From contig JAHZIX010000002.1 of the NCBI GenBank assembly GCA_022601195.1, forward strand, positions 1-64,000: a stretch of DNA of 64,000 nucleotides. Reading direction: 5' to 3'. Position numbers and translations under genes: made by a program. Positions 16,557 to 27,300 of this stretch are shown here, in pieces. The DNA is from Deltaproteobacteria bacterium. Lineage in GTDB: Bacteria > Acidobacteriota > Thermoanaerobaculia > Multivoradales > JAHZIX01. The notes under the pieces were generated by a model, which had not been told where the DNA came from, searched no databases, and saw nothing but the letters and a program-made list of their open reading frames with translations. Positions within the stretch are counted from its first letter, which is position 1, and each line of letters opens with the position of its first letter.

Positions 16557-18992
16557 TTACTTTCGGTCCGAATTCGGATCCGAAGGACTCGTGGTCGTCC
16601 GGGAAGTGATGATCAACTCGGGTGCAAAGGCAGGCGCCTCCTTACTCCAAAAATTCAAACCACCTGTATCCACGCTGGACGCAACACCTAAACTCACAAC
16701 ACTACTGGGTCCCTGGATCGCTGCAGTAACGTCGATTTCATGCCACGTGTTGGCAGCCATATTCTCTAAGTCCCCGAGATAGCTGAAGGTGACAGTGCCA
16801 AGTTGATCCCAGTTGAGCCAAGTGATGGCACCCTCTTGCCAATTCCCCATATTTCCCATGAGGTAAAAACCGGCAGAAGGAATGGGATTCGCCATTGTTC
16901 GCAACTTCAGAATCGCCGATTCGAGCGCACCTTCATAGGGGGGCACTTCAAATCTCAGGAAAGAGTAGCGGCCGAAGTGAGTGGGGTCGAACTGCACCCG
17001 AAGATCCAAGGTATTTCCATAGTTTTCTACCGGGTTGCTCTCAGAGACCCACGCATCCCTCGCCGCTACGACGTTTTCGGGAGAGTTGGCTCCTGAGTGC
17101 TCGATGTGAAGCTCTGGCTTGAGACTCGAACCACTAGACCAAAAGAAGCCCGTCTGATTCTCACCAGAGGCTAACCCGACAGAAATGGCGCCTGGGCCGG
17201 TCACCAAAGGGGTCACATCGAACTCGTGCCAACTGTTAGCCGCTAGAGAGGTTCCTTCGTCGAGAAAGCTAAAGGTTACCATTCCGAGGTTGTCCCAATT
17301 CAGATAGTTGATAGAGCTCTCAGACCAATTCATATTGCTCATATTGTAGACACCTACATTGGACACCTGGGAGTTCTTGGTATGAAGCCTGAGGTGGGCG
17401 GAGGTTACCGTGCCATTGAGCTGTGGCACATCGAAACCTAGAAAAGAGTATTTCCCTTGGTCCGAAGGAGCATGGCGAATCCGAAGCTCCGGGCGGAATC
17501 CAAAGTTCGAATTTCCCAATCCCTCGGCAACAAAGGCATCTGCGACGAGATTTCCCGGCGTCTCTTGGAGCGCTCCTGAGGCGCGAATATAAAGCACCTG
17601 ATCCCCGCCCGGTGGAGCAACGAAAGTCGACCCGCTCCCCAATCGTGGAGAGAACACCCCCGTGCGTGGGTCGAACCAACTAGCGTCGTAGGACACTGGT
17701 AGGTCAGAGACCGTGACGCTACCACCATCGAAGAAGTAGAGGATGTACTCTTCTCCTGCCCGTGCTAAACACCACACCAAGTCACTGGTAGTCAGAAGGT
17801 TGTCACTGGGCACCATGCCCACTAGATCAACTCCCCTCTCATCCATGAGCTTCTTGGTATACCCAACGTATCTCATTCCTTGCTGTACCGAAGAGTGGTT
17901 GAGACCTACTGGACTGGGTCCTCCCGAGACGTTATAGACCAACATACTGGGGTAGGCTCCAGAGACTACGGAAGTCCAAGCCTTCTTTCGAAGTTGATCC
18001 GGCGTGCCGGGTGTCACACAACAGTCGTTATCCGCTATCAGCGGAAGGTGGAACTGGTTGAAGTCGTCTACCAAATCTACGTGTACCCCCAAGTACTCCG
18101 CAGGATTGATAGCGGTACTGCTACCGTCGGGCGTCCTGTGCCCTCCCAGATCCCGATGATCCGGTGAATCGAAAGGCATGATCATGTGTGCCGGATGATT
18201 CGAGGCAATTTCCGCAGAGCGAATCGCCGCTCGCATATCCCCTAGCCAGGAATGCGCCGGCACTCCCGGCTTGGGAGTTGTCACCTGAGGCTCGTTCGAC
18301 ACCTCCCAGATGATGTTCCAATGACCGCCCAGCCGCTCAACCGCCTCCTGAACGAATTCAATCTGACGATTCTTGATACCTGTCTCCCCCCCATATAGTG
18401 CCGCGATATTGGACAGGGAATGACCATTGATATTGTTTTCGAAACGAAAGTAATCGTAGCGCCTTCCTCGATGCTCGAACGGGCGTTGAGAGATCCCTAC
18501 GGTGTCATCCCAAACTCGAGAGTGAAAGCCATCAAAAAGAGCGACTTGAACGATCACGTCCTTGACGGCAGCATGAGATATCACTGCGTCCCAATAGTCA
18601 AAGAAGAATGGATTTATCTCACTCACATCGAACTTATCACCAGGACTCGAGCTGTCATTGACACAACAAGAACCCGATCGCTGGTAGGGGTGCAGCCACT
18701 GATGATTCTCGAGCGCCATCCCCATTGTCAGCACTACACGCAGAAGGTTGACATTTCGATCTGCCAGAGCATCTACCAATTCAACATAGTAGGTATTGGT
18801 CACTGGGTTATCAAAATCTATCACTTGAGGATGCACGATAAGAGCTTGAATGCCCGGGTAATACCCAGTCAAGAAGAGTTGGTCATCTCCGAGTAGAAGG
18901 CGATGCGGATCACTGGGATCGATCCGGGGAACGCCTTGAGCCATAGCGACGACAGACCATAGGAATAAACAAAAGAAGCCCAGAACTCTCAT
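16557..18992 (-). CDS. Secreted glycosidase-like protein with two DNRLRE/CBM96 domains
   Basis: The ATG at 18992 follows AAAGGAAA and starts a clean signal peptide (MRVLGFFCLFLWSVVAMAQ), giving 811 residues. The N-terminal part (about 25-370) is a TIM-barrel-like domain with WNIIWEVSNEPQ, the typical acid/base Glu of clan GH-A enzymes, and resembles DUF4038/apiosidase-like glycosidases. A short beta domain follows (about 395-450) with YFFDGGSVTV and ASWFDPRTGVF, like the C-terminal domain common in that group. Two DNRLRE (CBM96-like) modules follow (about 470-630 and 640-790), each with DAxVxE, FLxFxVP and LRLxT strands. It likely acts on plant or microbial polysaccharides outside the cell. 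Substrate is not predictable. Confidence 0.75.
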   Translation of the reverse strand: MRVLGFFCLFLWSVVAMAQGVPRIDPSDPHRLLLGDDQLFLTGYYPGIQALIVHPQVIDFDNPVTNTYYVELVDALADRNVNLLRVVLTMGMALENHQWLHPYQRSGSCCVNDSSSPGDKFDVSEINPFFFDYWDAVISHAAVKDVIVQVALFDGFHSRVWDDTVGISQRPFEHRGRRYDYFRFENNINGHSLSNIAALYGGETGIKNRQIEFVQEAVERLGGHWNIIWEVSNEPQVTTPKPGVPAHSWLGDMRAAIRSAEIASNHPAHMIMPFDSPDHRDLGGHRTPDGSSTAINPAEYLGVHVDLVDDFNQFHLPLIADNDCCVTPGTPDQLRKKAWTSVVSGAYPSMLVYNVSGGPSPVGLNHSSVQQGMRYVGYTKKLMDERGVDLVGMVPSDNLLTTSDLVWCLARAGEEYILYFFDGGSVTVSDLPVSYDASWFDPRTGVFSPRLGSGSTFVAPPGGDQVLYIRASGALQETPGNLVADAFVAEGLGNSNFGFRPELRIRHAPSDQGKYSFLGFDVPQLNGTVTSAHLRLHTKNSQVSNVGVYNMSNMNWSESSINYLNWDNLGMVTFSFLDEGTSLAANSWHEFDVTPLVTGPGAISVGLASGENQTGFFWSSGSSLKPELHIEHSGANSPENVVAARDAWVSESNPVENYGNTLDLRVQFDPTHFGRYSFLRFEVPPYEGALESAILKLRTMANPIPSAGFYLMGNMGNWQEGAITWLNWDQLGTVTFSYLGDLENMAANTWHEIDVTAAIQGPSSVVSLGVASSVDTGGLNFWSKEAPAFAPELIITSRTTTSPSDPNSDRK

Positions 18993-19131
18993 GACAATTT
19001 CCTTTCTAAATGTACTACCCACACACCCCGACATTCCCGGAGTCAGCAAGCACTAACCAGAGCTCTCGCTGTGCTCGAGGACAGCTCTAGCCCCTAGACA
19101 AAGACACAATTAATGAATGGATGATCACCAG

Positions 19132-21150
19132 CTACCGAGCTTGCTTCTCGTCATCCTCAGGAAGCAAACTCTGCACAAAATCGACAAAGTTGTTCAGGAA
19201 ATCTACTCCCTGATTGACAACGCCTCGAGCCTCTACTTGCAGAGATATTGAACCTGCTGCTTTCTGCTTGCTCCGAAGATCCGGCTCGATCTCGACTCCC
19301 GAGGAATCCACTACCAATCCACCGAGGCCGGATTGAATTTCCCCCTTCGCGCTCCCTCCCATTTCGAAGGGACCTTGCTTGCCCTCTAGCCGCAAACCGC
19401 CCACCTCAACGAATCCGGAATCAGCATCTACTTGATAGTCGAAAGGAATACCGGGGGCAATTCTTCCACTCGACGAACCAATCTCTGCCTTCTCGTAGAA
19501 TCCGAAATTCGACACTGAGCCGTCCGAGACTTCCACCGCAACACCGACTCGAACAGAGAACAGTTTGGATCCTGGTACTTTGAAACTTCTTGTCCCCAGT
19601 AGTGTCACCGCGTTTCTTGGAACCTCGATCCGTTCGATGGGCTCTCTAGAGCTCTGGGCGGCATCCCGAATACTCACGGGGGCACTTTGCCGCCCATTGA
19701 GGTCCACACGACTATTGGGACTGTTCAGGGCGTAGGTATACCGATTCCAACTCTGCGGACTCTTCGCATTCCCCAACACCGGATCGACACTCAGGAACCG
19801 CCCCAGCGACGGCGCGTAATACCGAGCATGCATATAGTCCACGGCGGCAGAGGCGAGGCCCACCTCGTCTCGCTCGTGACCGGTGAAGCGCAGCTTTTCA
19901 CCACCGATATCGCCGTTGTAAGCGTAGGGGCCGAAAGGAAAGTAAGTGGTCAGATCACCGATCACATTTCCTGCCTGATCGGTGACCAAGCGGGTACTGC
20001 CGAGGTGGTCCGAGTGCAGGTGTCGAACTTCCTCTCCGGAGCCATTGGGCACGACGGAGGCAATTTGTTGGGCGCCGGCGTGGATGTAGTCCTTCTTCCA
20101 ACTCCACTCGTCGTCCTGCCATTCGAGGGTGCGCAGGAGCCGGTTGTCGGGACCGCGGGCGGAGTAGGTCTCCTTGCCGGAAACCAAATCAACGGTGAGA
20201 AACCGTTCTCCGGAAGCGGTATAGGCGAAGGCTCGCTCGACCCCGCCCCCCCTGACATTGGTGAGACGAGTCTGCAAGCGATGGAAATCGTAGAGGTAGA
20301 CCTGCCCTCCTTCACTCCAGCGGGTCATATTTCCCCGAGCGTCGTAGTTGGCGAGGGACAACGGCAGGCGGTTGGTGGTGCTGCTGGGGAGCAGAGAGCG
20401 ATCCTCCGGAGACGGCCCATCGCGCTCGATCCGTGTCAGATTGCCGAAGCGGTCGTAGGTGAGAGTCTCCGTCGAGGTGCCACTTGGAATGATCACAGAA
20501 CCGGAGACCAGACGATTCACCTTGTCGTAGCGGTAGCTCTCGCTACCGATGCCATAGATGTTGCCGGCACCGTCGAACTCGTAGGGGCCGTGGCGCCAAA
20601 GCTCGGAACCACCGTCGCTACCGCGTACCACCACTGCCTCCAACGGTTTCCAGGAGGTCAGGTTTCGCTCACGTTCTTCCCACAAGTCGTTGGCGTGCTC
20701 AATACGCGCTAGGTCGCCATTGCCGTGGTAAAGGAGTCTCGGCGCAAAACCCGGGACCCCAGTGAGCCGGCCCTGGGAATAGTCGAAGTTCACCGTTCGT
20801 GCGGGCCCCGTACCGGCACAGGGAGGCCTATCGCATCTCGGATAGCTCAGGGTGGCTAGATTCCCCAACGGGTTGTAGGTGTAGCCGGAGATCAAGCTCA
20901 TGCCCGACGCATCGTCCCCTCCACGGGTGGAACGTACCGAATAGGAAGAGAGGCGCCCCGCTCCCCCGGCGTAGCCGAAGGTCTCGGTAACGGTGTACCG
21001 GAAGGCCACAATGGGCCCCGTTCCGGAAACCAGGTTCATCTGCTTGGCTTGGTAGAGCTTGCCCGCTCGATGGAAACCGTCATCGGAGTTGCTCCGAGCA
21101 AAATAGAACTCCTGGAGGATCTCTCCCGGGCGGCTCTCGAGGCGCACCAC
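19132..21150 (-). CDS. RHS/YD-repeat protein, C-terminal part after in-frame TGA
   Basis: This 672-residue frame continues the upstream RHS gene in the same frame, separated by one TGA (21151-21153). It has YD repeats (YDKVNRLVSG, YDRFGNLTRI, YDARGNMTRW) and the RHS core end HLHSDHLGSTRLVTDQAGN, MHARYYAPSLGRFLSVDPV and SPNSRVDLNG. After DLNG (about residue 482) lies a 190-residue variable tip with Gly-rich beta segments and a helical end (FLNNFVDFVQSLLPEDD). In known RHS proteins the tip is often a toxin; this one matches no toxin I recognise, and no small immunity-like gene follows. It could be made by read-through, restart at tandem GTG codons just after the TGA, or not at all if the gene is broken. 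Confidence 0.85.
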   Translation of the reverse strand: MVRLESRPGEILQEFYFARSNSDDGFHRAGKLYQAKQMNLVSGTGPIVAFRYTVTETFGYAGGAGRLSSYSVRSTRGGDDASGMSLISGYTYNPLGNLATLSYPRCDRPPCAGTGPARTVNFDYSQGRLTGVPGFAPRLLYHGNGDLARIEHANDLWEERERNLTSWKPLEAVVVRGSDGGSELWRHGPYEFDGAGNIYGIGSESYRYDKVNRLVSGSVIIPSGTSTETLTYDRFGNLTRIERDGPSPEDRSLLPSSTTNRLPLSLANYDARGNMTRWSEGGQVYLYDFHRLQTRLTNVRGGGVERAFAYTASGERFLTVDLVSGKETYSARGPDNRLLRTLEWQDDEWSWKKDYIHAGAQQIASVVPNGSGEEVRHLHSDHLGSTRLVTDQAGNVIGDLTTYFPFGPYAYNGDIGGEKLRFTGHERDEVGLASAAVDYMHARYYAPSLGRFLSVDPVLGNAKSPQSWNRYTYALNSPNSRVDLNGRQSAPVSIRDAAQSSREPIERIEVPRNAVTLLGTRSFKVPGSKLFSVRVGVAVEVSDGSVSNFGFYEKAEIGSSSGRIAPGIPFDYQVDADSGFVEVGGLRLEGKQGPFEMGGSAKGEIQSGLGGLVVDSSGVEIEPDLRSKQKAAGSISLQVEARGVVNQGVDFLNNFVDFVQSLLPEDDEKQAR

Positions 21151-24100
21151 TCAACCGGCAGCATCCCGGCGATAGAGCAATCCGTCCGTTTCCAAGGCCC
21201 CTGCCGGATTCTCCTCAATAACCTGGCCCAAGGGGTCATAACCATAGGTCACTGGCCCCTCCATCTCCGGATGGCTCTCAGACATCATCAGACCCCGCCG
21301 GTCGTAGGCGAAAGAACGCGACTGGCCAGCGCAAGCATCGAAGGGGTCGGCATCGTCATCGACACACACCGCTACTAGGCGGTCCCGTTGGTCATATCTG
21401 TAGGTGGTGAGGATGTTGTCCCCGCCGGGGCCCGAGGACTCATCCACTCGGATCAACCGCCCGAAGCCGTCCCGCACCTCGGTCCGGGTCGAGGTGACGA
21501 ATCCGGAAAGGGAATACACCTGCACCTGGATGCGAGTAGCTCGATCTCCAAAGTAAGTGAAGACGGTCTCTTTGCCATCCGGCGCCCGAATATTGCCGGG
21601 GCGGTCCAGGGCATCGAAATCCCGATACAGGGTAGAGAACTCGTCGCTGCCGTCTTCCGGAATCCTCCAGGTGGTCTCCTCGACCCGACGGTCCAGCTCA
21701 TCGTAGGCCACCCTCCGCGTTCGCTCCGCCGTGGAGCCGACCCAGGGCTGGCGGGCCCAGCTCTGCCGCAATCGCCCCTGACGGTCATAGAGGTTGCGGA
21801 ATTGGGTCAAGCGACTCGTGCCAGTACAGGAGTCGAAGCCGTTGACGATGGGTCCACAGGAGCGAGCCTCGTCCTCGAGGGGGCCGTTGGAGTCGGCATC
21901 ATCCGGAAATCGGTACTGCTGAAAGACTCCTGCCGTGTTCTCGTTGGTTGCCCGGCGTCGGCTCACGGGCCGGCTCATGGAGTCGTAGGAGAAATTGGTC
22001 TGGACACCGGAAGGGTCCCGACTGGCAGCCACCAACCCGGTCGCTGGATCGATGTCCCGGTCCAAGGACACAAGAACCACTTCTTGATCGCTGTCGACCT
22101 TTTCCGTGAGACTACGTACCCCGGAAGAATAGCTGTGTTGTAGTCGGTAGGTGGGAGAGTAGGATCCCGCTGAACAAGCGTCCGAGCCTCCCACCGTAGA
22201 ACCACTGCTACTGAGTCCATCCCCCCCATAGTGGGCCTCTTCCCCTACGTTGCCGTCAGCGTCCTCGGTAAATAGGGAGAGCAAGTCACGGCCACCCCCG
22301 TCGTCCGTTCCGGTCAGGCGGCGGACCCCTTTGAGAAAGCCCGTGAGCTCGCCAACGCCATCGGCTCCGGCAAAGCAGTAGAGAACCTTTTCGAGCACAT
22401 TGCTGGAGTCGAAATAGACCGCCTCGGAGTCGTAGCGGGTGAAATTCCAAGTGTCGCTCTCCACCGGTGTCGCCGTCGGTTCAAAGCCGGGCACATAATT
22501 CGTCTCGATGGTTCGCGCGGGGCCGGAGTGAGGGAAGTTGCTATGCCGGATCGCCTTCCTGTAGTGACCAAAACCGTCCCAGTCTTCGCTGCGGGTCTCC
22601 GTCCATCGGTCCTCGTCGTCATGGTAGACCGTGCGGCTCTGAATCAGCCGTCGAGCCCCTTCGGAAGGGAAACCCGGAGTCAGGGGCCATTCCACTTCGT
22701 ATCGCACCCAATTGGAGCGCAGCACGGTGCCATCGCTGGGATCTCGGGTCTCTCCAGCCAGATAGAGATCGTCGTAGACCACCACGGGGTCCATTTGGTC
22801 CGGTTGGCAAACGGAGAACGGTAGGTTTTCGAAGCCGGCAAACCCAGCCTTTGCCGTGTTGTAGTACTGAGTGCGCCAGCGCTGAGGCTCGGCGGTCATC
22901 TCATCCGCATCCCAATCTGTGAAGAACTTGACATCGGTCCTCCGGTAACACGGGGGCGGGCGGTCGTTCAGGCTATCGTTGGGAGTCGAAAATGGGCTCT
23001 GACCGTGGTCGTAGTACCACTTCCCCATGGGTTGTTCGGTGGCTCCATCGAATTGATACCGACGCTTCGTGGTCACCCCCCAAACTCGCTCGTGGGGCCG
23101 CGGAACCCCCGAGGGCCCATCGCCGCCCCGGGCATAACCCCATTGCACCGAGTAGCGATACTCGTAGTGCAGGGCGGTGGGCAATCGCAGGGTCTTCATA
23201 GCTCCGGACTTGCCGCCGCCACCGAAACATTGGCCGCAGTCACCGCCGATGTCGGAGTCGTAGTAGGTCATGGCGTAGAAGGAGTCGTCTGGCAGCACCA
23301 GTCGGTCCAAGACCTCGACCGTCACTTGCCGCAGGGAGTCCGGAGCATTGGTACAACCCAAATCTCCCATGGTGATCTCATCGAATTGATGACGTACCAA
23401 GGTCAGTGGCGATCTCTCGAAGGAGTAGACGGCGCTGGGAGTGCTGAGATCATCGCCGAACCTTTGAAGCTCCACCGTCTGGATCTTGTTGTAGGCCCGG
23501 TCCGGCTCGCTGTTATCAAAGGTCACCTTGTGGAGGCGGCCCTGGGAGTCCTCCAGCTTCCATTCGTGGGCGGAATAGTCCACCTCGAGAAAATTTCCAA
23601 AGCGATCCCCTATGTAAGTGGGCAGCCAGTAAGCGAGGTCGTTCGTAGGAAGCGGAGTGATGTCTTCCACCACCCGGTGGAATTCCGTAAAGGTGCCGTC
23701 AGGCATTTCCAGACGTATGCACCGGGAGTCGATTCCGGTCTGAGAGTTGCGGCAGCTCGTCGGTTGGAGATCCTCGTTGGTGCCCACTTCGACGTTGAGG
23801 CGCATCAGGCTCCGCCCGGTGGAAAAGAACACTCGATCCTGCTCCGTCCCTCTACCCAAGAGCTCCCAATGAAAGCCATGGCGGGTACCGTCCGGCTCCA
23901 CGTAGGTGTATTTGTGCGTCATGACCCCCAGACTGCTCGGGCCCAATTCCTCCAATCGGCCCAGCCCCACTGTCCAACCAAAGCCAGCGTTGGAGGTATC
24001 CGTAGGACGGAAGTAGGGAAAAGTGACGGGGGGGGTGCCGCTCCCCGGATTGCAAGTCGCCGTTTCTTTCCGCTCCCAAGGATTGGCGTTGTAGACCGCC

Positions 24101-24354
24101 TGCAGGCCGTAGGAGAATCCACCACCCAAGGGATAGGAAGGCCCCAGGGGGACCCGCACCGTCAGATTGCCGCTGACCAGATCGACACTATCCACTTCCC
24201 CAAGTTGGTAGACCCCCTCGTCGGACAGTCCCTGGGAAAGGGTTGGATCGGTGGCATCTGCCAGGGCAGCATTCGGGCCGATTCCCAGCCCCAGGACGGC
24301 CAACAGAAAGACTCGTGAAGAAAAGGCCCCATTGCGATTCAAGTTCTCAAACAT
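21151..24354 (-). CDS. RHS/YD-repeat protein, N-terminal part ending at in-frame TGA
   Basis: The ATG at 24354 has GGAG nine bases upstream and begins a signal peptide (MFENLNRNGAFSSRVFLLAV, cleaved near residue 33); a TTG overlapping the preceding stop (24387) is less likely. The 1067-residue product has the N-terminal RHS shell domain (NAGFGWTVGLGRLEELG, YTYVEPDGTRHGF) and YD repeats from about residue 700 (FSYDSMSRPVSRRRAT, YDQRDRLVAV, YDRRGLMMSESHPE, YGYDPLGQVIEENPAG). It stops at TGA within a repeat at RRDAAG, directly followed in frame by the C-terminal part. A C-to-T change of CGA (Arg) would explain this. Adhesin and RHS genes adjoin, so they probably form a surface-protein operon. 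Confidence 0.88.
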   Translation of the reverse strand: MFENLNRNGAFSSRVFLLAVLGLGIGPNAALADATDPTLSQGLSDEGVYQLGEVDSVDLVSGNLTVRVPLGPSYPLGGGFSYGLQAVYNANPWERKETATCNPGSGTPPVTFPYFRPTDTSNAGFGWTVGLGRLEELGPSSLGVMTHKYTYVEPDGTRHGFHWELLGRGTEQDRVFFSTGRSLMRLNVEVGTNEDLQPTSCRNSQTGIDSRCIRLEMPDGTFTEFHRVVEDITPLPTNDLAYWLPTYIGDRFGNFLEVDYSAHEWKLEDSQGRLHKVTFDNSEPDRAYNKIQTVELQRFGDDLSTPSAVYSFERSPLTLVRHQFDEITMGDLGCTNAPDSLRQVTVEVLDRLVLPDDSFYAMTYYDSDIGGDCGQCFGGGGKSGAMKTLRLPTALHYEYRYSVQWGYARGGDGPSGVPRPHERVWGVTTKRRYQFDGATEQPMGKWYYDHGQSPFSTPNDSLNDRPPPCYRRTDVKFFTDWDADEMTAEPQRWRTQYYNTAKAGFAGFENLPFSVCQPDQMDPVVVYDDLYLAGETRDPSDGTVLRSNWVRYEVEWPLTPGFPSEGARRLIQSRTVYHDDEDRWTETRSEDWDGFGHYRKAIRHSNFPHSGPARTIETNYVPGFEPTATPVESDTWNFTRYDSEAVYFDSSNVLEKVLYCFAGADGVGELTGFLKGVRRLTGTDDGGGRDLLSLFTEDADGNVGEEAHYGGDGLSSSGSTVGGSDACSAGSYSPTYRLQHSYSSGVRSLTEKVDSDQEVVLVSLDRDIDPATGLVAASRDPSGVQTNFSYDSMSRPVSRRRATNENTAGVFQQYRFPDDADSNGPLEDEARSCGPIVNGFDSCTGTSRLTQFRNLYDRQGRLRQSWARQPWVGSTAERTRRVAYDELDRRVEETTWRIPEDGSDEFSTLYRDFDALDRPGNIRAPDGKETVFTYFGDRATRIQVQVYSLSGFVTSTRTEVRDGFGRLIRVDESSGPGGDNILTTYRYDQRDRLVAVCVDDDADPFDACAGQSRSFAYDRRGLMMSESHPEMEGPVTYGYDPLGQVIEENPAGALETDGLLYRRDAAG

Positions 24355-24383
24355 CTTTTGTTCTCCAGAAACTGCCTCGGGCT

Positions 24384-27300
24384 TCAACGCCAGGCCTCGA
24401 AGTTGTCAATAAAAAAGCGGCCGGTGGTTTGGGGAGAAACGCCCCAGGGAGCTCCCAGGGAAAGTCCCGTGATGGTCTTGCCATCGGTGTCGAGATCATC
24501 GCGACGGAGCTTTCCGCCCCCCTCTAGGGAAATCTCGAAGACTCCGTCAGATGCTCCCGGAAAGGTCGCTGCGAGCCATTCCAAATAGATCGTCTGGGGT
24601 CCGTCGGAAAGGGGGAGCCAGGGCAGGAGGGGCACCATGGTGCCGTCGTCCGACCAAGTAAGGACCCCCAATTGGTAGATTCCAGCTTCCTCTCGGAGGC
24701 GCACCAGGAAAGGAGCACCGTTGGTGCCCGTGGCCGACAAGAAGACCTGGGCCGGGCCTGGAGCCATGACCAGAGAGTTCGGATCGAGCTCCATGCGTGC
24801 TCGAAGGCTACGTTGAACGCCTCCTAGGTCGATGGAAACCAGAGCCCCCGCGGTCGCCGCATCGGTGAGATCGACTTCCAGGCCGTAGCTCCCGGCGAGG
24901 GCCGCCGTGGAGCTGGCAGACACCGGGCCGAAGGCCGTCGTCCAAGCCGACAGATCCCCCGTCTCGAAGTCGTCCCTCAAGAATCTCTCCCGGCCGCGCA
25001 AGCCCCGCCAGGATTTGAAGGCGTCGACAGCGAAGCTGCCACCGGTCCCCGCATCCAAGCCAGCGACCGCGCCGATGGAGCCTCGGGTGAGATGAAGGGA
25101 GTCGTTGTCCAGGTTGCGAAGGCTGCCGATTCCCTGCTCCCCCGCCTTCAATCGAGCGCCCCCATTGTTCTTGCCGGGGCCGCTGGACGCCCACCACTCC
25201 AAGGACAGATCGACAATGCCCGAGGGCAGAGGCTCGATGACCGAACCAACCCAGCCGAGGTCATCCTCCAGGGCGACGACCCGCATCAGCTTCTGGCCAC
25301 CGATCTGGGCCAACCGAACGCTGACCACCCATCCTCCCGGGCCGGCGCCGCCGAACAACAGGAAGCTGTCTCCATCCGCCATGACCAGGTCGTTCGCGTC
25401 GAGGCGGAAGGTCGCCCAGTAGTGGGTCTCCCGGTCCAGGGAGTCGTCGTAGAGAAAGGCCCCGGCGGGATCAGAGCTGGTGATGTCGACCTCCAGGCCC
25501 TGGGCCCCCTCTAGCGCCGCCCCGGTCGATAGGTTGAGCACTCCGGCGGCCTGCACCGCCCCGGTCCAGGCAGAGAAATCACTGCCCTCGAAGTCGTCCC
25601 GGGCAAAGGCATGGCGGCTCTCAGGTCCCTGGCAACTTCGGTAGTCGTCGAAGAACAGGGAACCCTGGGTCGTCGGGGCGATGGGGAAAACAGCTCCCAA
25701 GTTGAGCGCTCCGGCCTCCTGGGAATCGTTGTCCAGGCCGGCGTGCTCAGCGGTCAGAAGACCGTCGACCCACAAGCGGGCCACGCCGTCGGAAGCTCCC
25801 GGTCCAGAAGCAGCCAGCCAATCGGTGCGCAGATGGCGGTCACCGCTGGGCAACGGCGCCCACGGAGAGTGGTGCCAATGGCCGTCATCCGCCCGAGCCG
25901 CCAGGGTAATCTGGGTCTGCCCCTCCTCTCGGGTGAGTACCAGGCCAAAGGCCTGACCGGATCTCATCAGGAAGTGGAATGCGCCGTCCGCCAGCTGGAG
26001 CTGCGAGTCGTTGAGCCAGAAGGTGACGGAGAGATCTGTCCCCGCCTCCGTGGCGCCGTCCCCAACGAAGACATAGGTCGCTGCGGGAAGGACTTCGACG
26101 GAAAGACCCAACCCGCTGACGATGCCCGCTTCTGCGCTGACAGCGAGGTCACCGCCCACCGCTGCCAGTTGAGTCCAACGGTTGAGGCCGCCGGTGAAGT
26201 CGTCCGAAAAGAGATGGGTGCAAGGCGGCTGGGCCTGGAGATACACGGTGGCGGTATCCGCCGGCAGGGAGCCCCCCTGGGCGTACTGCACCGCATAGGT
26301 GAATTGGTCCCTACCGATGGTCCAGAAATCCGCCGAAGGCGTGTAGACGACTCCGTCCGGGGTTAGCTGGGTAGTGCCCAGGCTGGCCGGGCCAACGGAA
26401 AGGACGACCAGCTCTCCTACCCCTTGATCGTTGGCGAGAAGGCCCGCCGTGGCAATGCGATGGACCGTCTCCCCGGTTGGGACCAGGGCATGGTCATCCA
26501 CCGCATCGACGGGAGGAGCTGCGACCTCGACTTCCACCGTGATGGGAACCGAAGAGGTTACCCAATCGTCATTCACACCCGCCAGCTGGTTGGCAGCTCG
26601 ATAAGTGAAGGTGTCGGCGCCGAAGAATCCGGCCCGTGGCGTGTAAACGAGGACGCCCGGAGCCTGTTCGACAACGGTGCCGTCGGAAGGGTCCGTTAGG
26701 GACCCTTCTTCCACATGGAGAGCCAAGCCAAAGCCGTTGTCGTTGCCCAGCAACTCGGTCGCCGCCTGGATGGTTCGGGGTGTCTCGTAAGGGGTTGCCA
26801 ACTGATCCCCCTGGCCCTGGGGCGCCGGATAGACCTCGAAGGAGACTTCAGCAAAGTTCGACAGTACGGGGTTGCCAGCCTCTTCGATGCGATAGCTCGT
26901 CGTAGCGGTATCGCTAAAAACCACCGGTGGGCGGTAGTCCAGAGAGACGATGGTCTCTCTCAAAGTTCCGTCACTCACCGGAGTGGATTCCTTGAAGCGG
27001 AGCTCCCCGCCGTTGGCGGCCTGGTCGTCAGCCAGCAATTGGTGAAAGAACACCTGAAGCTCCGCCGGTCCTCCCTGTATCTCCTGTTGAGCCATGAGAA
27101 AACTGTTTGGGGTCGCCACGGGCGGCGTACCCCCTTGATTTGGAACCAGATGGACCGTTCCCAAAGCGGTGTCGGAGGGGTCTGAGGCACAGCGAATGCG
27201 ATATTGAAACGAATCCGGCTGATCGAAGCCGGCACCCGGTGCATAGACGAAAGCCGAAGCCGCCGGGGTGAGGGTTCCCAGGGTTGGCAAGCTGGCGGGA

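Noticed and set aside
18420..18896. Plus-strand 158-codon frame opposite the glycosidase-like gene
   Set aside because: Antisense to a gene with signal peptide and conserved motifs.
21151..21153. TGA in the RHS gene as a selenocysteine codon
   Set aside because: The position is in a YD repeat with no redox role, no suitable stem-loop is visible after it, and Arg CGA is the likely ancestor.
23005..24318. Long plus-strand frame of 437 codons opposite the RHS gene
   Set aside because: Antisense shadow of a clear coding sequence with YD repeats; composition is His/Gly/Arg-rich and lacks motifs.
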